Part shown: positions 35,143 to 45,361 of the stretch, one piece after another
Layout of the letters: the number at the start of each line of letters is the position of its first letter
Position numbering within the stretch: the stretch's first letter is position 1
DNA from: Bacteroidota bacterium
Lineage (GTDB): Bacteria; Bacteroidota; Bacteroidia; UBA7662; CANHCV01
NCBI GenBank assembly: GCA_947501265.1
Contig: CANMVY010000009.1
Span: 1-64,000 of the forward strand
Direction of reading: 5' to 3'
Length of the DNA: 64,000 bases
Translations under genes and position numbers: made by a program
Notes under the pieces: generated by a model
The model's database searches: none
Told to the model about the DNA's origin: nothing
What the model saw: the letters and a program-made list of their open reading frames with translations, nothing else

Positions 35143-37446
35143 TCAGAAAGTTAAGCTCATGGCCAAACTGGGCAGAACCGGCAACTGATTTACTCGACGG
35201 TAATTTACACGGTCGAAGTAAAAAATGTTGGCTCGGTTGTACGCGTTTGATACCGAGAAAGTAACGTCGAAATCAGCATCTTTGAAAACAGGCATAGATT
35301 TTTTAACAGATAAATCCATGCGGTGATAATCGGGAAGTCGGCCAGCATTAAAATCAGCGTAAATTATTCCTAAACTGCCATTTGATCCCAAAAAGTTGGT
35401 TCCAATTCCTTTGTCGTCCAAAGGAGTTTTTTCGTAAAAAGACTGGGTCTGGGTAAATGGAAAACCTGAACCGTAATTGAAACGGGCACTGGCCTCCCAC
35501 AACTTTCCTTTTCCAAACATGTACGTAGCAACCAAGTTGATGTTATGGCGTCGATCGAAAACCGGAGCGTATTTACGAATTCCATCGTAACGATTCACGT
35601 AGGTAAGGGAGTAAACGAACCATAAATAAAGTTGCTTTTTCTCATATTTGGCACGGAAATCCCATCCGTAGGCATCCCCATTTTCAACAATGAAATCTTT
35701 GGTAAGCAAATCTGGAGTATTGCCACCGCTTTCAAAAATTTTATTTCGGTTGATATTGATGATTTGGCCGAAACGCTTGATGAATGCCTCAGAATTAATT
35801 TCCAAATTTGGATGAGGATCCCATTCTATTCCAGCTACCAAGTGAGCAGCTTTTTGCAATTTAGAGGTTACTGGAGATCCGTTGAAATTCTTGGGAATAT
35901 CTTCGAAAGAAGGACTCGAAAGAAACCCATAGAATAAATTCACAACATCTTTGTCGCTGCTAGCAGAGAATAGATTTTGAGAATACAAACCGCTCGCAGC
36001 TTTGAAACGAACCTTTTTGGAAATATTCCATTTCATTCCGATGCGTGGTTCAACCGAAGTCTCACGAATGGAAGCGTAATACTGCAAACGCACACCTGGT
36101 TCAATCACCAATTTAGGCTTTACAATGCGGTATTTCGCAAATCCACTCAATTCAGTTGAATATTTGGTGTCGTAAATGGTGCGATTTGCTTGATTGGTAA
36201 ATCGGAAATCGGTTTGCATGTTAAGAATGTCGAAACCGTAGTTCAATTCATCTTTTCCCAAGAAATAGCTGAAATTTAATCCAGAATTGAAGGAGGAAAT
36301 TTTGGAACTTCTCGGCAATCCGTCTGCTTCGTTTTGGCTAATAAGGTAGTCGGAAAATGCAGCATTTCCACGGATGATGGTGGGAGATCCTTCAGGAACC
36401 AAAATGAAGTTTGCTCCGGCTCCTCTGTTTTTCCATCCGATGTTGGTTGCATTGGGGTATTGAACGCGATCATCGAAATTGAAACCAAACAAATTCAGCT
36501 TGGAACCACTTCTAGAATTGAAAGAAATTTTGCCGTAAATATCATTGAACGAAAAGGGAAGACCCTGTCCGTTGGTGTCAGCATACGAATACAAAATGGG
36601 CGATGTTTTGTCCAAATAAGAGGTTTTTCCGCTAACCAAATAGGTTGGTGCCAATTTGGAATCGGTAGACTTGCCTATTGGACCTTCCATGATTAGTTTG
36701 GAAGCAAATGGAGAAACTGAAATTTTTTGTTTGTGAAATTTCTGATTTCCATCGCGGGTATTTACGTCCATTACGGCAGAAACGCGGCCGCCGTATTGGG
36801 CATTGAAACCAGCAGAAAGGACATCGGCGGTTCGAATGATATCGGTTTCAAAAACAGAAAACAACCCAATGGAGTGAAATGGATTGTAAATCACCATTCC
36901 ATCCAACAGTACTTTGTTTTGAATGGGTGCTCCACCTCGAATATAAAGCTGTCCTCCTTGGTCGCCTGTGAATACGACCCCTGGAAGAATTTGCAAATAC
37001 TGAGCGATGTCGGGCTCACCACCCACGGAAGCAATTTTCGAAATTTGACGAGAGGTAATGGTTTCAACAGAAATATTGACACGTTCGGCTTTTTTTTCTG
37101 CATCGGCATTGATGGAAATGCCGCCCATTTCTACACCTTTGGGTGCAATCTCAAGTCGAAGTGTTTTAACATCACCAGCTTTTAAATTGATGGTTTGAGT
37201 CAAAGTGTCGAATCCAAGGTTGGACCCCACCAAGGTGTAAGTTCCGGGAGGGACTTTTGAAAGGACAAACAATCCGGTGGCATCTGAATTGGTGCCAAAT
37301 TTGGTTCCTTTGAGGGCCACCGTTCCGAATAAAATGGGTTCTCCCGTTTTTTTATCATACAAAAATCCGCGAATGGTCCCAGTAGTTTGGGCTATTATGG
37401 AAGTGGCAAAAAAGATTAGGGCAAAGGTTAAAATATTACGCTTCAT
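35143..37446 (-). CDS. TonB-dependent receptor with carboxypeptidase-regulatory-like domain
   Basis: The 767-residue protein has a signal peptide ([19 protein letters not shown]). Next is a carboxypeptidase-regulatory-like domain (about 22-105, [26 protein letters not shown]...), then a TonB plug (about 120-235, [34 protein letters not shown]) and a 22-strand-type barrel to the end. This is the SusC-like/TonB receptor architecture used to import large substrates across the outer membrane; no SusD-like lipoprotein is next to it. Its start overlaps the end of accA by 11 bases (37436-37446), which couples it to a fatty-acid synthesis gene. The substrate is unknown. Confidence 0.92.
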   Translation of the reverse strand: MKRNILTFALIFFATSIIAQTTGTIRGFLYDKKTGEPILFGTVALKGTKFGTNSDATGLFVLSKVPPGTYTLVGSNLGFDTLTQTINLKAGDVKTLRLEIAPKGVEMGGISINADAEKKAERVNISVETITSRQISKIASVGGEPDIAQYLQILPGVVFTGDQGGQLYIRGGAPIQNKVLLDGMVIYNPFHSIGLFSVFETDIIRTADVLSAGFNAQYGGRVSAVMDVNTRDGNQKFHKQKISVSPFASKLIMEGPIGKSTDSKLAPTYLVSGKTSYLDKTSPILYSYADTNGQGLPFSFNDIYGKISFNSRSGSKLNLFGFNFDDRVQYPNATNIGWKNRGAGANFILVPEGSPTIIRGNAAFSDYLISQNEADGLPRSSKISSFNSGLNFSYFLGKDELNYGFDILNMQTDFRFTNQANRTIYDTKYSTELSGFAKYRIVKPKLVIEPGVRLQYYASIRETSVEPRIGMKWNISKKVRFKAASGLYSQNLFSASSDKDVVNLFYGFLSSPSFEDIPKNFNGSPVTSKLQKAAHLVAGIEWDPHPNLEINSEAFIKRFGQIININRNKIFESGGNTPDLLTKDFIVENGDAYGWDFRAKYEKKQLYLWFVYSLTYVNRYDGIRKYAPVFDRRHNINLVATYMFGKGKLWEASARFNYGSGFPFTQTQSFYEKTPLDDKGIGTNFLGSNGSLGIIYADFNAGRLPDYHRMDLSVKKSMPVFKDADFDVTFSVSNAYNRANIFYFDRVNYRRVNQLPVLPSLAMSLTF

Positions 37447-38389
37447 TGAATACCCCCATTTTTACGAATTTGGCCATACGTTCTTGAATTCTTTCTTCTG
37501 CATCCATGGGGATCAGTTCTTTGAGTGATTCAACAATTTTCTTTTGCAAGTTTTTGGCAGCTTCTTCCGGATTAACGTGAGCACCACCGAGTGGTTCCTT
37601 GATGATTCCATCGATCAAGCCGTTTCCGAGCATGTCTTTTGCCGTTAATTTGAGTGCTTCGGCAGCTCGTTCTTTGTGTTCCCAACTTCTCCATAAAATG
37701 GAAGAGCAAGATTCTGGTGAGATAACCGAATACCAGGTGTTTTCCATCATAAAAACGCGATCTCCAACTCCAATGCCAATCGCACCTCCCGATGCTCCTT
37801 CGCCAATGATCACGCAAACCACGGGAACGGTAAGAAGAAACATGTCTTGGATATTGCGTGCAATTGCTTCAGCTTGTCCGCGTTCTTCCCCTTCAATGCC
37901 AGGAAAAGCTCCCGGGGTGTCGATCAAACAAACGATGGGTTTGTTAAATTTTTCAGCCATTTTCATCAGTCGAAGTGCCTTTCGGTACCCTTCTGGGTTG
38001 GCCATGCCAAAGTTCCGGTATTGGCGTTGCTTGGTGGTATTTCCTTTTTGATGCCCAACGAACATCACGGTTTGCCCTTGGATTTGACCGAAACCGCCCA
38101 CCATGGCTTTGTCGTCTTTTACGTTTCGATCACCGAATAATTCAACGAAACCTTCGGAGATTCTTTCGATGTATTCCAATGTATAGGGTCGTTCAGGGTG
38201 GCGAGAAAGTTGGACTCTTTGCCATCCAGATAGGTTTTTGTACAAACTTTTTTTCGATTCTTCAATTTTCTTTTCAATATCAGAGATGGAAGCACTGAGA
38301 TCTACTTTGCTTTTTTTAGAAACTTCGCGGATGCGATCGAGTTCTTCGTAAAGGTCTTGAATGGGTTTTTCGAAGTCGAGAAACTGCAT
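37436..38389 (-). CDS. accA: Acetyl-CoA carboxylase carboxyltransferase, alpha subunit
   Basis: The 317-residue protein has the AccA hallmarks: an N-terminal coiled helical region, [93 protein letters not shown], and [18 protein letters not shown]. It forms the carboxyltransferase with AccD and makes malonyl-CoA for fatty-acid synthesis. Its last codons overlap the TonB receptor gene by 11 bases. The promoter candidate at 38411-38440 lies 22 bases before the start. Confidence 0.97.
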   Translation of the reverse strand: MQFLDFEKPIQDLYEELDRIREVSKKSKVDLSASISDIEKKIEESKKSLYKNLSGWQRVQLSRHPERPYTLEYIERISEGFVELFGDRNVKDDKAMVGGFGQIQGQTVMFVGHQKGNTTKQRQYRNFGMANPEGYRKALRLMKMAEKFNKPIVCLIDTPGAFPGIEGEERGQAEAIARNIQDMFLLTVPVVCVIIGEGASGGAIGIGVGDRVFMMENTWYSVISPESCSSILWRSWEHKERAAEALKLTAKDMLGNGLIDGIIKEPLGGAHVNPEEAAKNLQKKIVESLKELIPMDAEERIQERMAKFVKMGVFNEA

Positions 38390-38410
38390 GGTTGGTTATT
38401 TTTGAACGGG

Positions 38411-38440
38411 TAAAGATACGAAGTCGCTTGGGTTGGGCAA
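38411..38440 (-). promoter_or_regulatory. -33/-7 promoter candidate for accA
   Basis: On the minus strand TTG (38440-38438) is followed after 19 bases by TATCTTTA (38418-38411), which differs from TAnnTTTG only at the last base. The spacing is standard for Bacteroidota housekeeping promoters. Confidence 0.65.
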
Positions 38441-38459
38441 GGTCAAAGAAATCCACAAT

Positions 38460-39083
38460 TTAGCCAAAGATGACGGAAATGAGGTGCTGATTGTACATTG
38501 AGGTGAAATGCCGGTAAGTCGGTAATTTACTTGAAATTCCTGTATCAAACCCATGCTCCTGCCACTCCACATCCCGCATCCCTAAAAATGTTTTCGTGAT
38601 GGGCCACTGAAACTTGTAAAAAGCTTCCTTTAAACTGAAAATTTCTGTTGCTTTTTCCGATTGAAATTCCAGTGGAAATTGAAGCAAATGCTCCTGTTCA
38701 AATTCGGTAAAAAGCCGATTCCAGATTTTTGGTTGAACCCTGTTCCTTAGCTCAATGTCTATCCCCAAACTTTGAAAATCTTTTTTCCAACCTACAATTG
38801 CACCTGCTAAACCTTTGGAATGGGAAATGGATCCTACAACACCTTCTGGCCAGGAAACCTGCCCGTCGGGTTCGCTCAGTAACTCCAACTGCGCTATCGG
38901 AAATCCCATTTTTTTCAACGCCATCTTGGCGCAGGTTCTTCCACGAATGAAATCCAATTGTTTGCTAAAATGCCGATTCGAAATGAGCTCCAGCTCTCTT
39001 GTAGTGAGGAATTCAGAACCAATTTCCTCCTCCACCGTAAAGTGTTGGAAAATGCCTAAATCGTTGAGCTCACCGAATTCCAT
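38460..39083 (-). CDS. 4'-Phosphopantetheinyl transferase (Sfp/EntD type)
   Basis: The 207-residue protein carries the three diagnostic motifs: GSISHS at 84-89, GIDIE at 107-111 and FSLKEAFYK at 149-157. The Asp and Glu residues of the latter two bind Mg2+ and the CoA pyrophosphate. Enzymes of this family activate acyl carrier proteins or NRPS/PKS carriers by adding a phosphopantetheine arm. No NRPS or PKS gene is seen in the window. The gene is followed by accA, with a separate promoter between them, so a role in activating the fatty-acid carrier is plausible but not shown. Confidence 0.9.
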   Translation of the reverse strand: MEFGELNDLGIFQHFTVEEEIGSEFLTTRELELISNRHFSKQLDFIRGRTCAKMALKKMGFPIAQLELLSEPDGQVSWPEGVVGSISHSKGLAGAIVGWKKDFQSLGIDIELRNRVQPKIWNRLFTEFEQEHLLQFPLEFQSEKATEIFSLKEAFYKFQWPITKTFLGMRDVEWQEHGFDTGISSKLPTYRHFTSMYNQHLISVIFG

Positions 39084-39087
39084 GGTG

Positions 39088-39095
39088 CGAAGTTA
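39088..39095 (-). promoter_or_regulatory. -7-like element TAACTTCG upstream of the PPTase gene
   Basis: TAACTTCG on the minus strand differs from TAnnTTTG at one base and ends 4 bases before the start codon. It is a weak candidate. Confidence 0.35.
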
Positions 39096-39285
39096 GGTTG
39101 TTTTTATTGATCTAAACTCCACCTAAACCAATTCACTTTTACCTGCTTTTTCGATGTAAAAACCATCAGAATTGCATTGTTATTGCGCTATTTGAGTTTT
39201 TTTTAACAGTTTGAAGTCGAATTGTGGCAAGAAGATTAACATTATTTTATCCGTTTCATATACGGATAATCGGATTTTCACCTTC

Positions 39286-39293
39286 TACATTTG
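39286..39293 (+). promoter_or_regulatory. -7 promoter element TACATTTG
   Basis: This exact TAnnTTTG match lies in the divergent gap (39084-39336), 43 bases before the start of the outer-membrane gene at 39337. It probably drives the three-gene run to 45361. No TTG is evident at -33. Confidence 0.55.
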
Positions 39294-39336
39294 CAGTCGT
39301 TTGGGAAACAACCACCCACGCCCTTATCTTAGAATC

Positions 39337-40113
39337 ATGAATCGCATTGTTTCACTTCTTTTCGTTTTGATAACCGCATTCTCCCTAAAAGCTCAGCAAT
39401 CCGTGCAATGGGGAATGGGAAATCAAAAGCAGTTTGGCTCGCTTTACTCCCGTTCATTTTCCAATGCTGCTTGCCGCGCCGATTCAGGAATTCAATACGG
39501 ATTTTCGTTCTTAAATAAATACGGAATTCAAGAGTTGAACGATTTCAATGCGGGTATTTTTATCCAAAAAGAGACTCAACAAGGCGGAATGTTCATGTGG
39601 AACTCAGGTGTTGCTAATTTTTCGCAACGTGGCATACATGCTGCATATTCTCGAAAGTTGGATGCAAATTTTTGGGCTGGTTTGGGCCTAACTACTTATC
39701 AAATTGTTATTCCGGGTTTTGTAAACGAAAATTATATTTCTGGAAGTTTGTATGCTTCGGGAAAAACAGGGAAAAATACAGATTGGGCTGCTTCTGTGCG
39801 TTCCTTGGAAGGTTGGGTTGATACCGCACAGCCCATTCAACCTTCCATTGATGCTGCCATTTCTCATTCATTTGGTCCTTTTTGCAAATCGGTTATTGAA
39901 GTTTCGTTAGACCCCATCTATTCCATTCAGGTGCGGTTGGGTTTGGCATATCAAGTTCAAAAGAAATGGTCGTTGCAACTTGGATTTCAAACGAAACCGC
40001 AGACCATTTCTTTGGGAATTGCTTATCAACCTGGGAAATTTAGAATCGGCTGGGGCGCAATGAATCAAAATCCGCTGGGAAGCCAGATGGGGTTAACCGT
40101 AGAAAAAAGATGA
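39337..40113 (+). CDS. Predicted outer-membrane or periplasmic beta-rich protein, unknown function
   Basis: The ATG at 39337 starts a signal peptide (MNRIVSLLFVLITAFSLKAQ) and is preferred over in-frame codons further upstream. The mature part (about 240 residues) is rich in alternating strands with Gly and aromatic residues (FNAGIFIQKETQQGGMFMW, LGLAYQVQKKWSLQLGFQ, ISLGIAYQPGKFRIGWGA), which suggests a small beta-barrel resembling the PorV/FadL-like porin folds. The stop overlaps the next start (ATGA, 40110-40113). The family was not recognised. Confidence 0.7.
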   Translation: MNRIVSLLFVLITAFSLKAQQSVQWGMGNQKQFGSLYSRSFSNAACRADSGIQYGFSFLNKYGIQELNDFNAGIFIQKETQQGGMFMWNSGVANFSQRGIHAAYSRKLDANFWAGLGLTTYQIVIPGFVNENYISGSLYASGKTGKNTDWAASVRSLEGWVDTAQPIQPSIDAAISHSFGPFCKSVIEVSLDPIYSIQVRLGLAYQVQKKWSLQLGFQTKPQTISLGIAYQPGKFRIGWGAMNQNPLGSQMGLTVEKR

Positions 40114-42143
40114 GGAAAGTAGTTTACTTGTTTCTTTTATTTCTGGTTGCTTCAGAGGTTCATTCGCAAACCAAAACTCAAAATGCAACCGAAGATTTGA
40201 TCCAAGCCATTATTGAAAATGCAGGCTCAGATTTCGACTTTACCGACTTGTTTTCTAAGTTGGATTATTGGCAAAGGCATCCGATGGATTTGCAATCGGT
40301 TGGTCGAGAAGAACTGAAGCAGATTCCATTGTTGTCTGAGATTCAAATTGAACAATTTATAGCCCATCGTACTCTTTATGGAGCATTTTTATCGGTGTAT
40401 GAATTGCAATCCATTGATGGTTGGGATTTAAAAACCGCACAATTATTAGCACCATTTTTAACAGTATTAGGTACGCCCATGGTCCAAAATTCCGATGATA
40501 AGCACGATTTAATGCTGCGATCTAGAGCGAATTTTCCTTTGGCATTCGGGTATTCAGACACCTCCTCGAAACGGTATCTGGGTGCACCAATTGGGAATTT
40601 TATTCGGTACAAATATGCTTACGGAAATCGATTAACCTTGGGTTTTGTAGCTGAGAACGATCCGGGCGAAGCCTATCGCTTCGATTCCGCCCAACTGGGT
40701 TTTGATTTTACCTCAGGACATGTTCAATGGATGGGCAAAAAGTGGGTAAAAAAGGTCATTATTGGCGACTATAACGTTCAGTTCGGACAGGGATTAACGG
40801 CTTGGTCGGGTTTGGCATTTGGTAAATCGCCATTTGTGTTGAATATTTTGCGGCAGGGTAGGGGAATCGTGCCCTATACCAGCGCCAACGAAGCCCAATA
40901 TTTTCGAGGCGGTGCGCTGGTTTTAGCACATCCGAGGACTCCCATAGAGTTGAGCTTGTTCACCTCTATTAAAAATTCCGATGCCAATTTAACGGCCAAT
41001 AACGATTCGGTGTTATTCGGTGAAGACGTCGTAGTAAGCGGTTTGAATTTGTCGGGCTACCACCGAACCCTTTCGGAACTTGCCGATCGGAAATCGGTAA
41101 GAACAACTCAATTGGGAGGGAACTTAAAATGGAAGTTTTCCTCAGGTTCTGTTGGTCTTACGGTATTACATAGTACATTTTCTCGTCCTTTTGTGAGAAA
41201 TTCAGCCTTATACGATCGGTATGATTTTCAGGGTAATCGGATATTAAATGTTGGGTTTGACCATCAGTTTTCTATCAAGAATTTATTGGTTTGGGGCGAA
41301 GTTTCCCACGGCGATTCTGGTTGGGCGGTTACGGAAGGAGTTTTAATTCCTTTGGATGCTCGATTTACGCTTGCTGCCATGTACCGTAACTTTTCACCTC
41401 AATTTCATACATTGTTCGGAAGTGCAATTGCAGAAAATACACTTGCGACCAATGAAGAAGGATTTTACTTCGGATTTCAAGCGATACCAAGGAAAAAATG
41501 GACCGTTTCTTCGTACATCGATCGATTTGTTTTTCCATGGTTGCGTTTTGGGGTAGATGCTCCAAGTTCCGGTTGGGAAAGTTTGGTAAACATTGATTAT
41601 ACACCCAACCGGAAATCAAGTTTTTATTTGCGCGGCAGGTACCGTATCAAACAAGAGAACAGTTCTTTGTCTGCTGCTCCAATTTCTCCATTGGTTGATT
41701 ATTCAAGGTTTGGACTTCGCGGAAATGCGAAGTTTTCAACCGGCGAAATGATTACCTGGCAAACCCGATTGGAATGGAGTGGTTTTCAGAAAGAAACAAC
41801 TTCTGAAAATGGATTCGCATTGTTTCAAGATTTTCAATACAAAAAGTTAAGTAGTCCTATTACCCTAAATCTGCGTTGGGCATGGTTTCAAACACCTTCG
41901 TTCAATACCGCCATTTATGCCTATGAAAGCGATTTACTCTATTATTTTTCAGTGCCTGCCTTGTACGGTAATGGAAGCAGAATGTATGCTTTGGTAAAAT
42001 GGGACTTGGCGAAAAACATGGAACTGTCGTCTAAATTCGGAGTTTTTCATTCAAAAGATCGAAACGAGTGGGGAAGTGGTGTGGATTTGGTGACGGGTTC
42101 TACGAAATACGATTGGAGAATTCAATGGAGGATGGTGTTTTAA
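40110..42143 (+). CDS. Helix-hairpin-helix protein with C-terminal outer-membrane barrel
   Basis: The 677-residue protein has a signal peptide (KVVYLFLLFLVASEVHSQ). Residues about 45-115 hold two helix-hairpin-helix-like units (LQSVGREELKQIPLLSEIQIEQFIAHRTLYGAFLSVYELQSIDGW), the type of fold found in ComEA. The rest (about 125-677) is a long run of alternating strands typical of an outer-membrane barrel (NRLTLGFVAENDPG, GDYNVQFGQGLTAWSG, YFRGGALVLAH, SFYLRGRYRIKQ). ComEA-type HHH units bind DNA; whether these do is untested. The gene overlaps its neighbours by 4 and 19 bases. Confidence 0.8.
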   Translation: MRKVVYLFLLFLVASEVHSQTKTQNATEDLIQAIIENAGSDFDFTDLFSKLDYWQRHPMDLQSVGREELKQIPLLSEIQIEQFIAHRTLYGAFLSVYELQSIDGWDLKTAQLLAPFLTVLGTPMVQNSDDKHDLMLRSRANFPLAFGYSDTSSKRYLGAPIGNFIRYKYAYGNRLTLGFVAENDPGEAYRFDSAQLGFDFTSGHVQWMGKKWVKKVIIGDYNVQFGQGLTAWSGLAFGKSPFVLNILRQGRGIVPYTSANEAQYFRGGALVLAHPRTPIELSLFTSIKNSDANLTANNDSVLFGEDVVVSGLNLSGYHRTLSELADRKSVRTTQLGGNLKWKFSSGSVGLTVLHSTFSRPFVRNSALYDRYDFQGNRILNVGFDHQFSIKNLLVWGEVSHGDSGWAVTEGVLIPLDARFTLAAMYRNFSPQFHTLFGSAIAENTLATNEEGFYFGFQAIPRKKWTVSSYIDRFVFPWLRFGVDAPSSGWESLVNIDYTPNRKSSFYLRGRYRIKQENSSLSAAPISPLVDYSRFGLRGNAKFSTGEMITWQTRLEWSGFQKETTSENGFALFQDFQYKKLSSPITLNLRWAWFQTPSFNTAIYAYESDLLYYFSVPALYGNGSRMYALVKWDLAKNMELSSKFGVFHSKDRNEWGSGVDLVTGSTKYDWRIQWRMVF

Positions 42144-45100
42144 ACAAGGCCAATCGGTCTTATCAAAGGCTTGTTCAATTCAAGCAATCGGGAGAACGAT
42201 CGTTTACCTGGAGAACAGAGTGGGAGTATTTCTTGGAAAGAATGACCCAGAATGATGCGCGTAATTATCGCAGTGGTTTAAGTCGTTGGTTGTTTTTGAT
42301 CAAAGAAAAAGAAGCAAATTCCAATTTAGAAGCAGATGCTATTGTTCTTTGGAAGGCGTTGTTTGAATTAGATTTTCTTTCATCAGGCATGGAAAACCAA
42401 ATTCTTGTATATGGGAATTGGTTTTTAAGCAACGGAACGAAACCATTGCCACTGGAAACGGCTGAAGTTGTTTTCCAGCAATCTGAAATTATTGAGTTAA
42501 CGCTGCTGCAAATTCAACCGGAAGTTGTTGGATTTTCATTTACGCATCAAAAAAATTGGATCATTGAGTTAGGAAGAAATTCTTTTTTTGATTTTTCGGA
42601 TTATTTCCCTTTGCTTGAAGTAGGGCAAAAAGTGAGTTTGTTTCATTTTTTACCAGAAGATAATCGTTTAAAAGTAACACCTGAAAGTAGGATGATTCTC
42701 GATCCCGATGCTTTGTTTTCGGTTTCAGATATTTCAGAAGTTTTTGGTCCAAATGGTCAACGCTGGAAATCGTTTTTTGGGAATAAGTTTAAATCAGAGG
42801 TTTTTTCGATTCATCTTTTGCTAGGAACACTTGCCAACGATTTATTGGACCAAATGGTGGTGGCGGGAAAATACGATTCGGATTGGATCCAGCAAACCAT
42901 TCGAAAATCGCTCCTAAAGAATAAGTTACAAGCATCAATTTTTGATCAGAATCAACTAAAAGAATTGGTTTTAAAGATTCAAAATGTTGTTGCTCCCAAC
43001 CTTATAACTTTTGTAAAGCAAATTCGAAAAGGGAGCAAGGGCATTCGAATAGAGCCAACCTTTGTTTCCATTGCCGACGGTTTCACCGGACGTTTGGATT
43101 TATTGCTTGAAAAGGAATCTGGTGCTATGGATATCATCGAGTTAAAGTCGGGAAAAGCGCCAGAAGCTTGGATAGATTTGAAATACGAGGTTCAAACCAT
43201 TTTGTATTATCGACTGATTCGGCAAACCTACGGGGAAAAGGCATCGGTTAGCGGCGCCATCCTCTATGCATCTTCTCCCGATCGATCGCTGCGCAACCTC
43301 AACGTTGATCAAATATATCCCTACCTCATTCAAGCTGATGAGGCCAGAAACTTTATTTTATCAACTTGCAAGCGATTGGCCTCCTTTCAATTGAGTGAGG
43401 TTCACGGCGCAATCAAAGCCCTTGAACCCGGTTTTGAATCAACTCAAAGTGCTTTTGGAATAAAAAAGGTGATTTCTTTTTTGGAAGGGTATCATTCGAT
43501 CACCGCATTTCCCGAAGCAAACTACTTGCGAGCTTATTTTTTAGGCATGTTAGGCGTTCAAATGCGTGAATGGCTTTCTTTAAAACTAGGCGATTACCAA
43601 AGTGGAATTCACCGAAAAAACAAAGGAGCAGCATCCATTTGGTCGGAATCCGTTGCAGAAAAATTGGATAAATTTTCCATCATTCAAGCCGCTACCTTGT
43701 TGGAGGTGGATGACCAGAAGATGGTGTTTCAGCACAGTGGATGGCCCCATCCATTTCGAATTGGAAGCTTGGTGCAAATCACAGTATGCGATGCCAATCA
43801 ACAACCGAAACCGCTAAATGAACAATGGTTCAGAGGTGTTGTACTTTCGCTTGAAGCGCAAAAAATTACCCTTCAATCCTTTGCCCCTCGTTATTCCAAT
43901 GAACACATTTCGGAAATTCCTTTCTTCAATTTGGAAGAAGTATTTTTAGATAGTACCATTTGGGCAACCATTAAATCGCTCTCTAACCTCTTTCCTAACC
44001 CAAATAACACCAAAACCATTGAAAAGATGCTTGGTTGCTCCGAACCAACCTTTTCACGAATCGATTTTTCAAAGGAGGATCGTACCGACTGTGCTGTTGA
44101 AATGGCTCGTTGTGCGAACGATTACCTGCTCATTCAAGGGCCTCCAGGAACTGGAAAAACCTCCAGGGTCCTTACCCAAATCGTTCGAAGTTTTCAAGAA
44201 AACGAAGAGAAAACTGTTGTTTTAGCCTTTACCAATCGAGCAGTGGAGGAAATTGCTCAAAAATTCAAGGCTCAAAACATTTCCTTTTTTTCGCTTCGAA
44301 CCGAAGAGTCAGATTCGTTCCAAACCATAAAAGAGTACTCGGATGCACTCAAAGAATCTTCCGTTTATTTGTCTACCATTGCTTCTTTTTCCGCTCGTTT
44401 TCCCGACTTTTTGTCCATTACAGGGCCAATCCCTAACTTAATTGTCGACGAAGCAAGCCAGGCAACCGAGAGTCAACTTTCGGGAATTATTCCTTTGTTT
44501 CAACGCTTCATTCTCATTGGGGATCACCAGCAATTGCCTCCGGTTCTTGCACAAGATTTTGAATTGAATGATCTTTCAAAGCTTAAATCAATTCAAAACA
44601 CAGCCATTAAAACCACCATGGAGCGAATGGAGGAAATTGGGTTGTTTAGTCGCTGGACCGATTCTCTTTTTGAGCGATTATGGTTTCTCAACGACCGAAA
44701 TGGATGGAAGGGGATGGTAACGTTGGATACCCATTTTCGGATGCATGAACATATTGCACAGGCTCTTTCATCCCATTATTTACCTACCGAGTTAAAAGTT
44801 GGAAATGATTTTCAACAAAGTGATTGGTTGATTCGAGACGGGTGGGGAGAGAAATCCCATCAGAGAAGATTGGTGTTTGTTGAAAATCGAATTCTTGATC
44901 GAGGAAAAGTAAATCGATCTGAAGCCGATGATTTGGCTAGAATTGTTCTTCAATTGATCTCAAGAAAAAGCCAAGAACAAGATTGGGGAGATTTTATCGG
45001 AATCATTACCCCTTGGAGAGCTCAAATTGAAGAAATAAAAGAAGCCATTCGAAGGCAACGGACGTTATCAGATTTGCAAGTCGAAATTGAAAAATTAATC

Positions 45101-45361
45101 CCTATTGATACGGTTGAGCGATTTCAGGGCAGTGAAGCCGATTATATTTTGTTTTCAACTTGTGTGAATGGGAGGAATTATTTAGAGGCGCTCACTTCAA
45201 CCGAGCAGAACGGGGTAGATCGAAAACTATTGGTTGCAGTTTCTCGGGCGAGAAAGCAATTCGTCTTATTGGGGAATCGGCAATTTTTAATTGATTCTTC
45301 TCCTTACGAGCAGTTGATCAATTGGATTGAAATAAACGGGAAAGTTTTATCTATGGATTAA
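42125..45361 (+). CDS. Dna2-like PD-(D/E)XK nuclease and superfamily 1 helicase
   Basis: The ATG at 42125 lies inside the preceding gene (19-base overlap) and is preferred over the longer frame. The 1078-residue protein has a Cas4/RecB-like nuclease core (GRLDLLLE near 322 and DIIELKSGKAPE near 337, the conserved Asp and ExK). A C-terminal SF1 helicase follows: GPPGTGKT (near 671), FTNRAVEEIA, VDEASQATE, GDHQQLPPV, HFRMHEHI, TVERFQGSEADYI and VAVSRARKQF. This is the layout of the Dna2/UvrD-like nuclease-helicases. Dna2 proteins process 5' flaps and resected DNA ends. No signal peptide is present, so it acts in the cytoplasm. It converges with the OmpA-family gene, with an 11-base overlap of ends. 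Confidence 0.88.
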   Translation: MEDGVLNKANRSYQRLVQFKQSGERSFTWRTEWEYFLERMTQNDARNYRSGLSRWLFLIKEKEANSNLEADAIVLWKALFELDFLSSGMENQILVYGNWFLSNGTKPLPLETAEVVFQQSEIIELTLLQIQPEVVGFSFTHQKNWIIELGRNSFFDFSDYFPLLEVGQKVSLFHFLPEDNRLKVTPESRMILDPDALFSVSDISEVFGPNGQRWKSFFGNKFKSEVFSIHLLLGTLANDLLDQMVVAGKYDSDWIQQTIRKSLLKNKLQASIFDQNQLKELVLKIQNVVAPNLITFVKQIRKGSKGIRIEPTFVSIADGFTGRLDLLLEKESGAMDIIELKSGKAPEAWIDLKYEVQTILYYRLIRQTYGEKASVSGAILYASSPDRSLRNLNVDQIYPYLIQADEARNFILSTCKRLASFQLSEVHGAIKALEPGFESTQSAFGIKKVISFLEGYHSITAFPEANYLRAYFLGMLGVQMREWLSLKLGDYQSGIHRKNKGAASIWSESVAEKLDKFSIIQAATLLEVDDQKMVFQHSGWPHPFRIGSLVQITVCDANQQPKPLNEQWFRGVVLSLEAQKITLQSFAPRYSNEHISEIPFFNLEEVFLDSTIWATIKSLSNLFPNPNNTKTIEKMLGCSEPTFSRIDFSKEDRTDCAVEMARCANDYLLIQGPPGTGKTSRVLTQIVRSFQENEEKTVVLAFTNRAVEEIAQKFKAQNISFFSLRTEESDSFQTIKEYSDALKESSVYLSTIASFSARFPDFLSITGPIPNLIVDEASQATESQLSGIIPLFQRFILIGDHQQLPPVLAQDFELNDLSKLKSIQNTAIKTTMERMEEIGLFSRWTDSLFERLWFLNDRNGWKGMVTLDTHFRMHEHIAQALSSHYLPTELKVGNDFQQSDWLIRDGWGEKSHQRRLVFVENRILDRGKVNRSEADDLARIVLQLISRKSQEQDWGDFIGIITPWRAQIEEIKEAIRRQRTLSDLQVEIEKLIPIDTVERFQGSEADYILFSTCVNGRNYLEALTSTEQNGVDRKLLVAVSRARKQFVLLGNRQFLIDSSPYEQLINWIEINGKVLSMD

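Noticed and set aside
42125-45361. Cas4 or a defence-system nuclease
   Set aside because: The nuclease core is fused to a full SF1 helicase of Dna2 layout, and no cas or other defence genes lie nearby.
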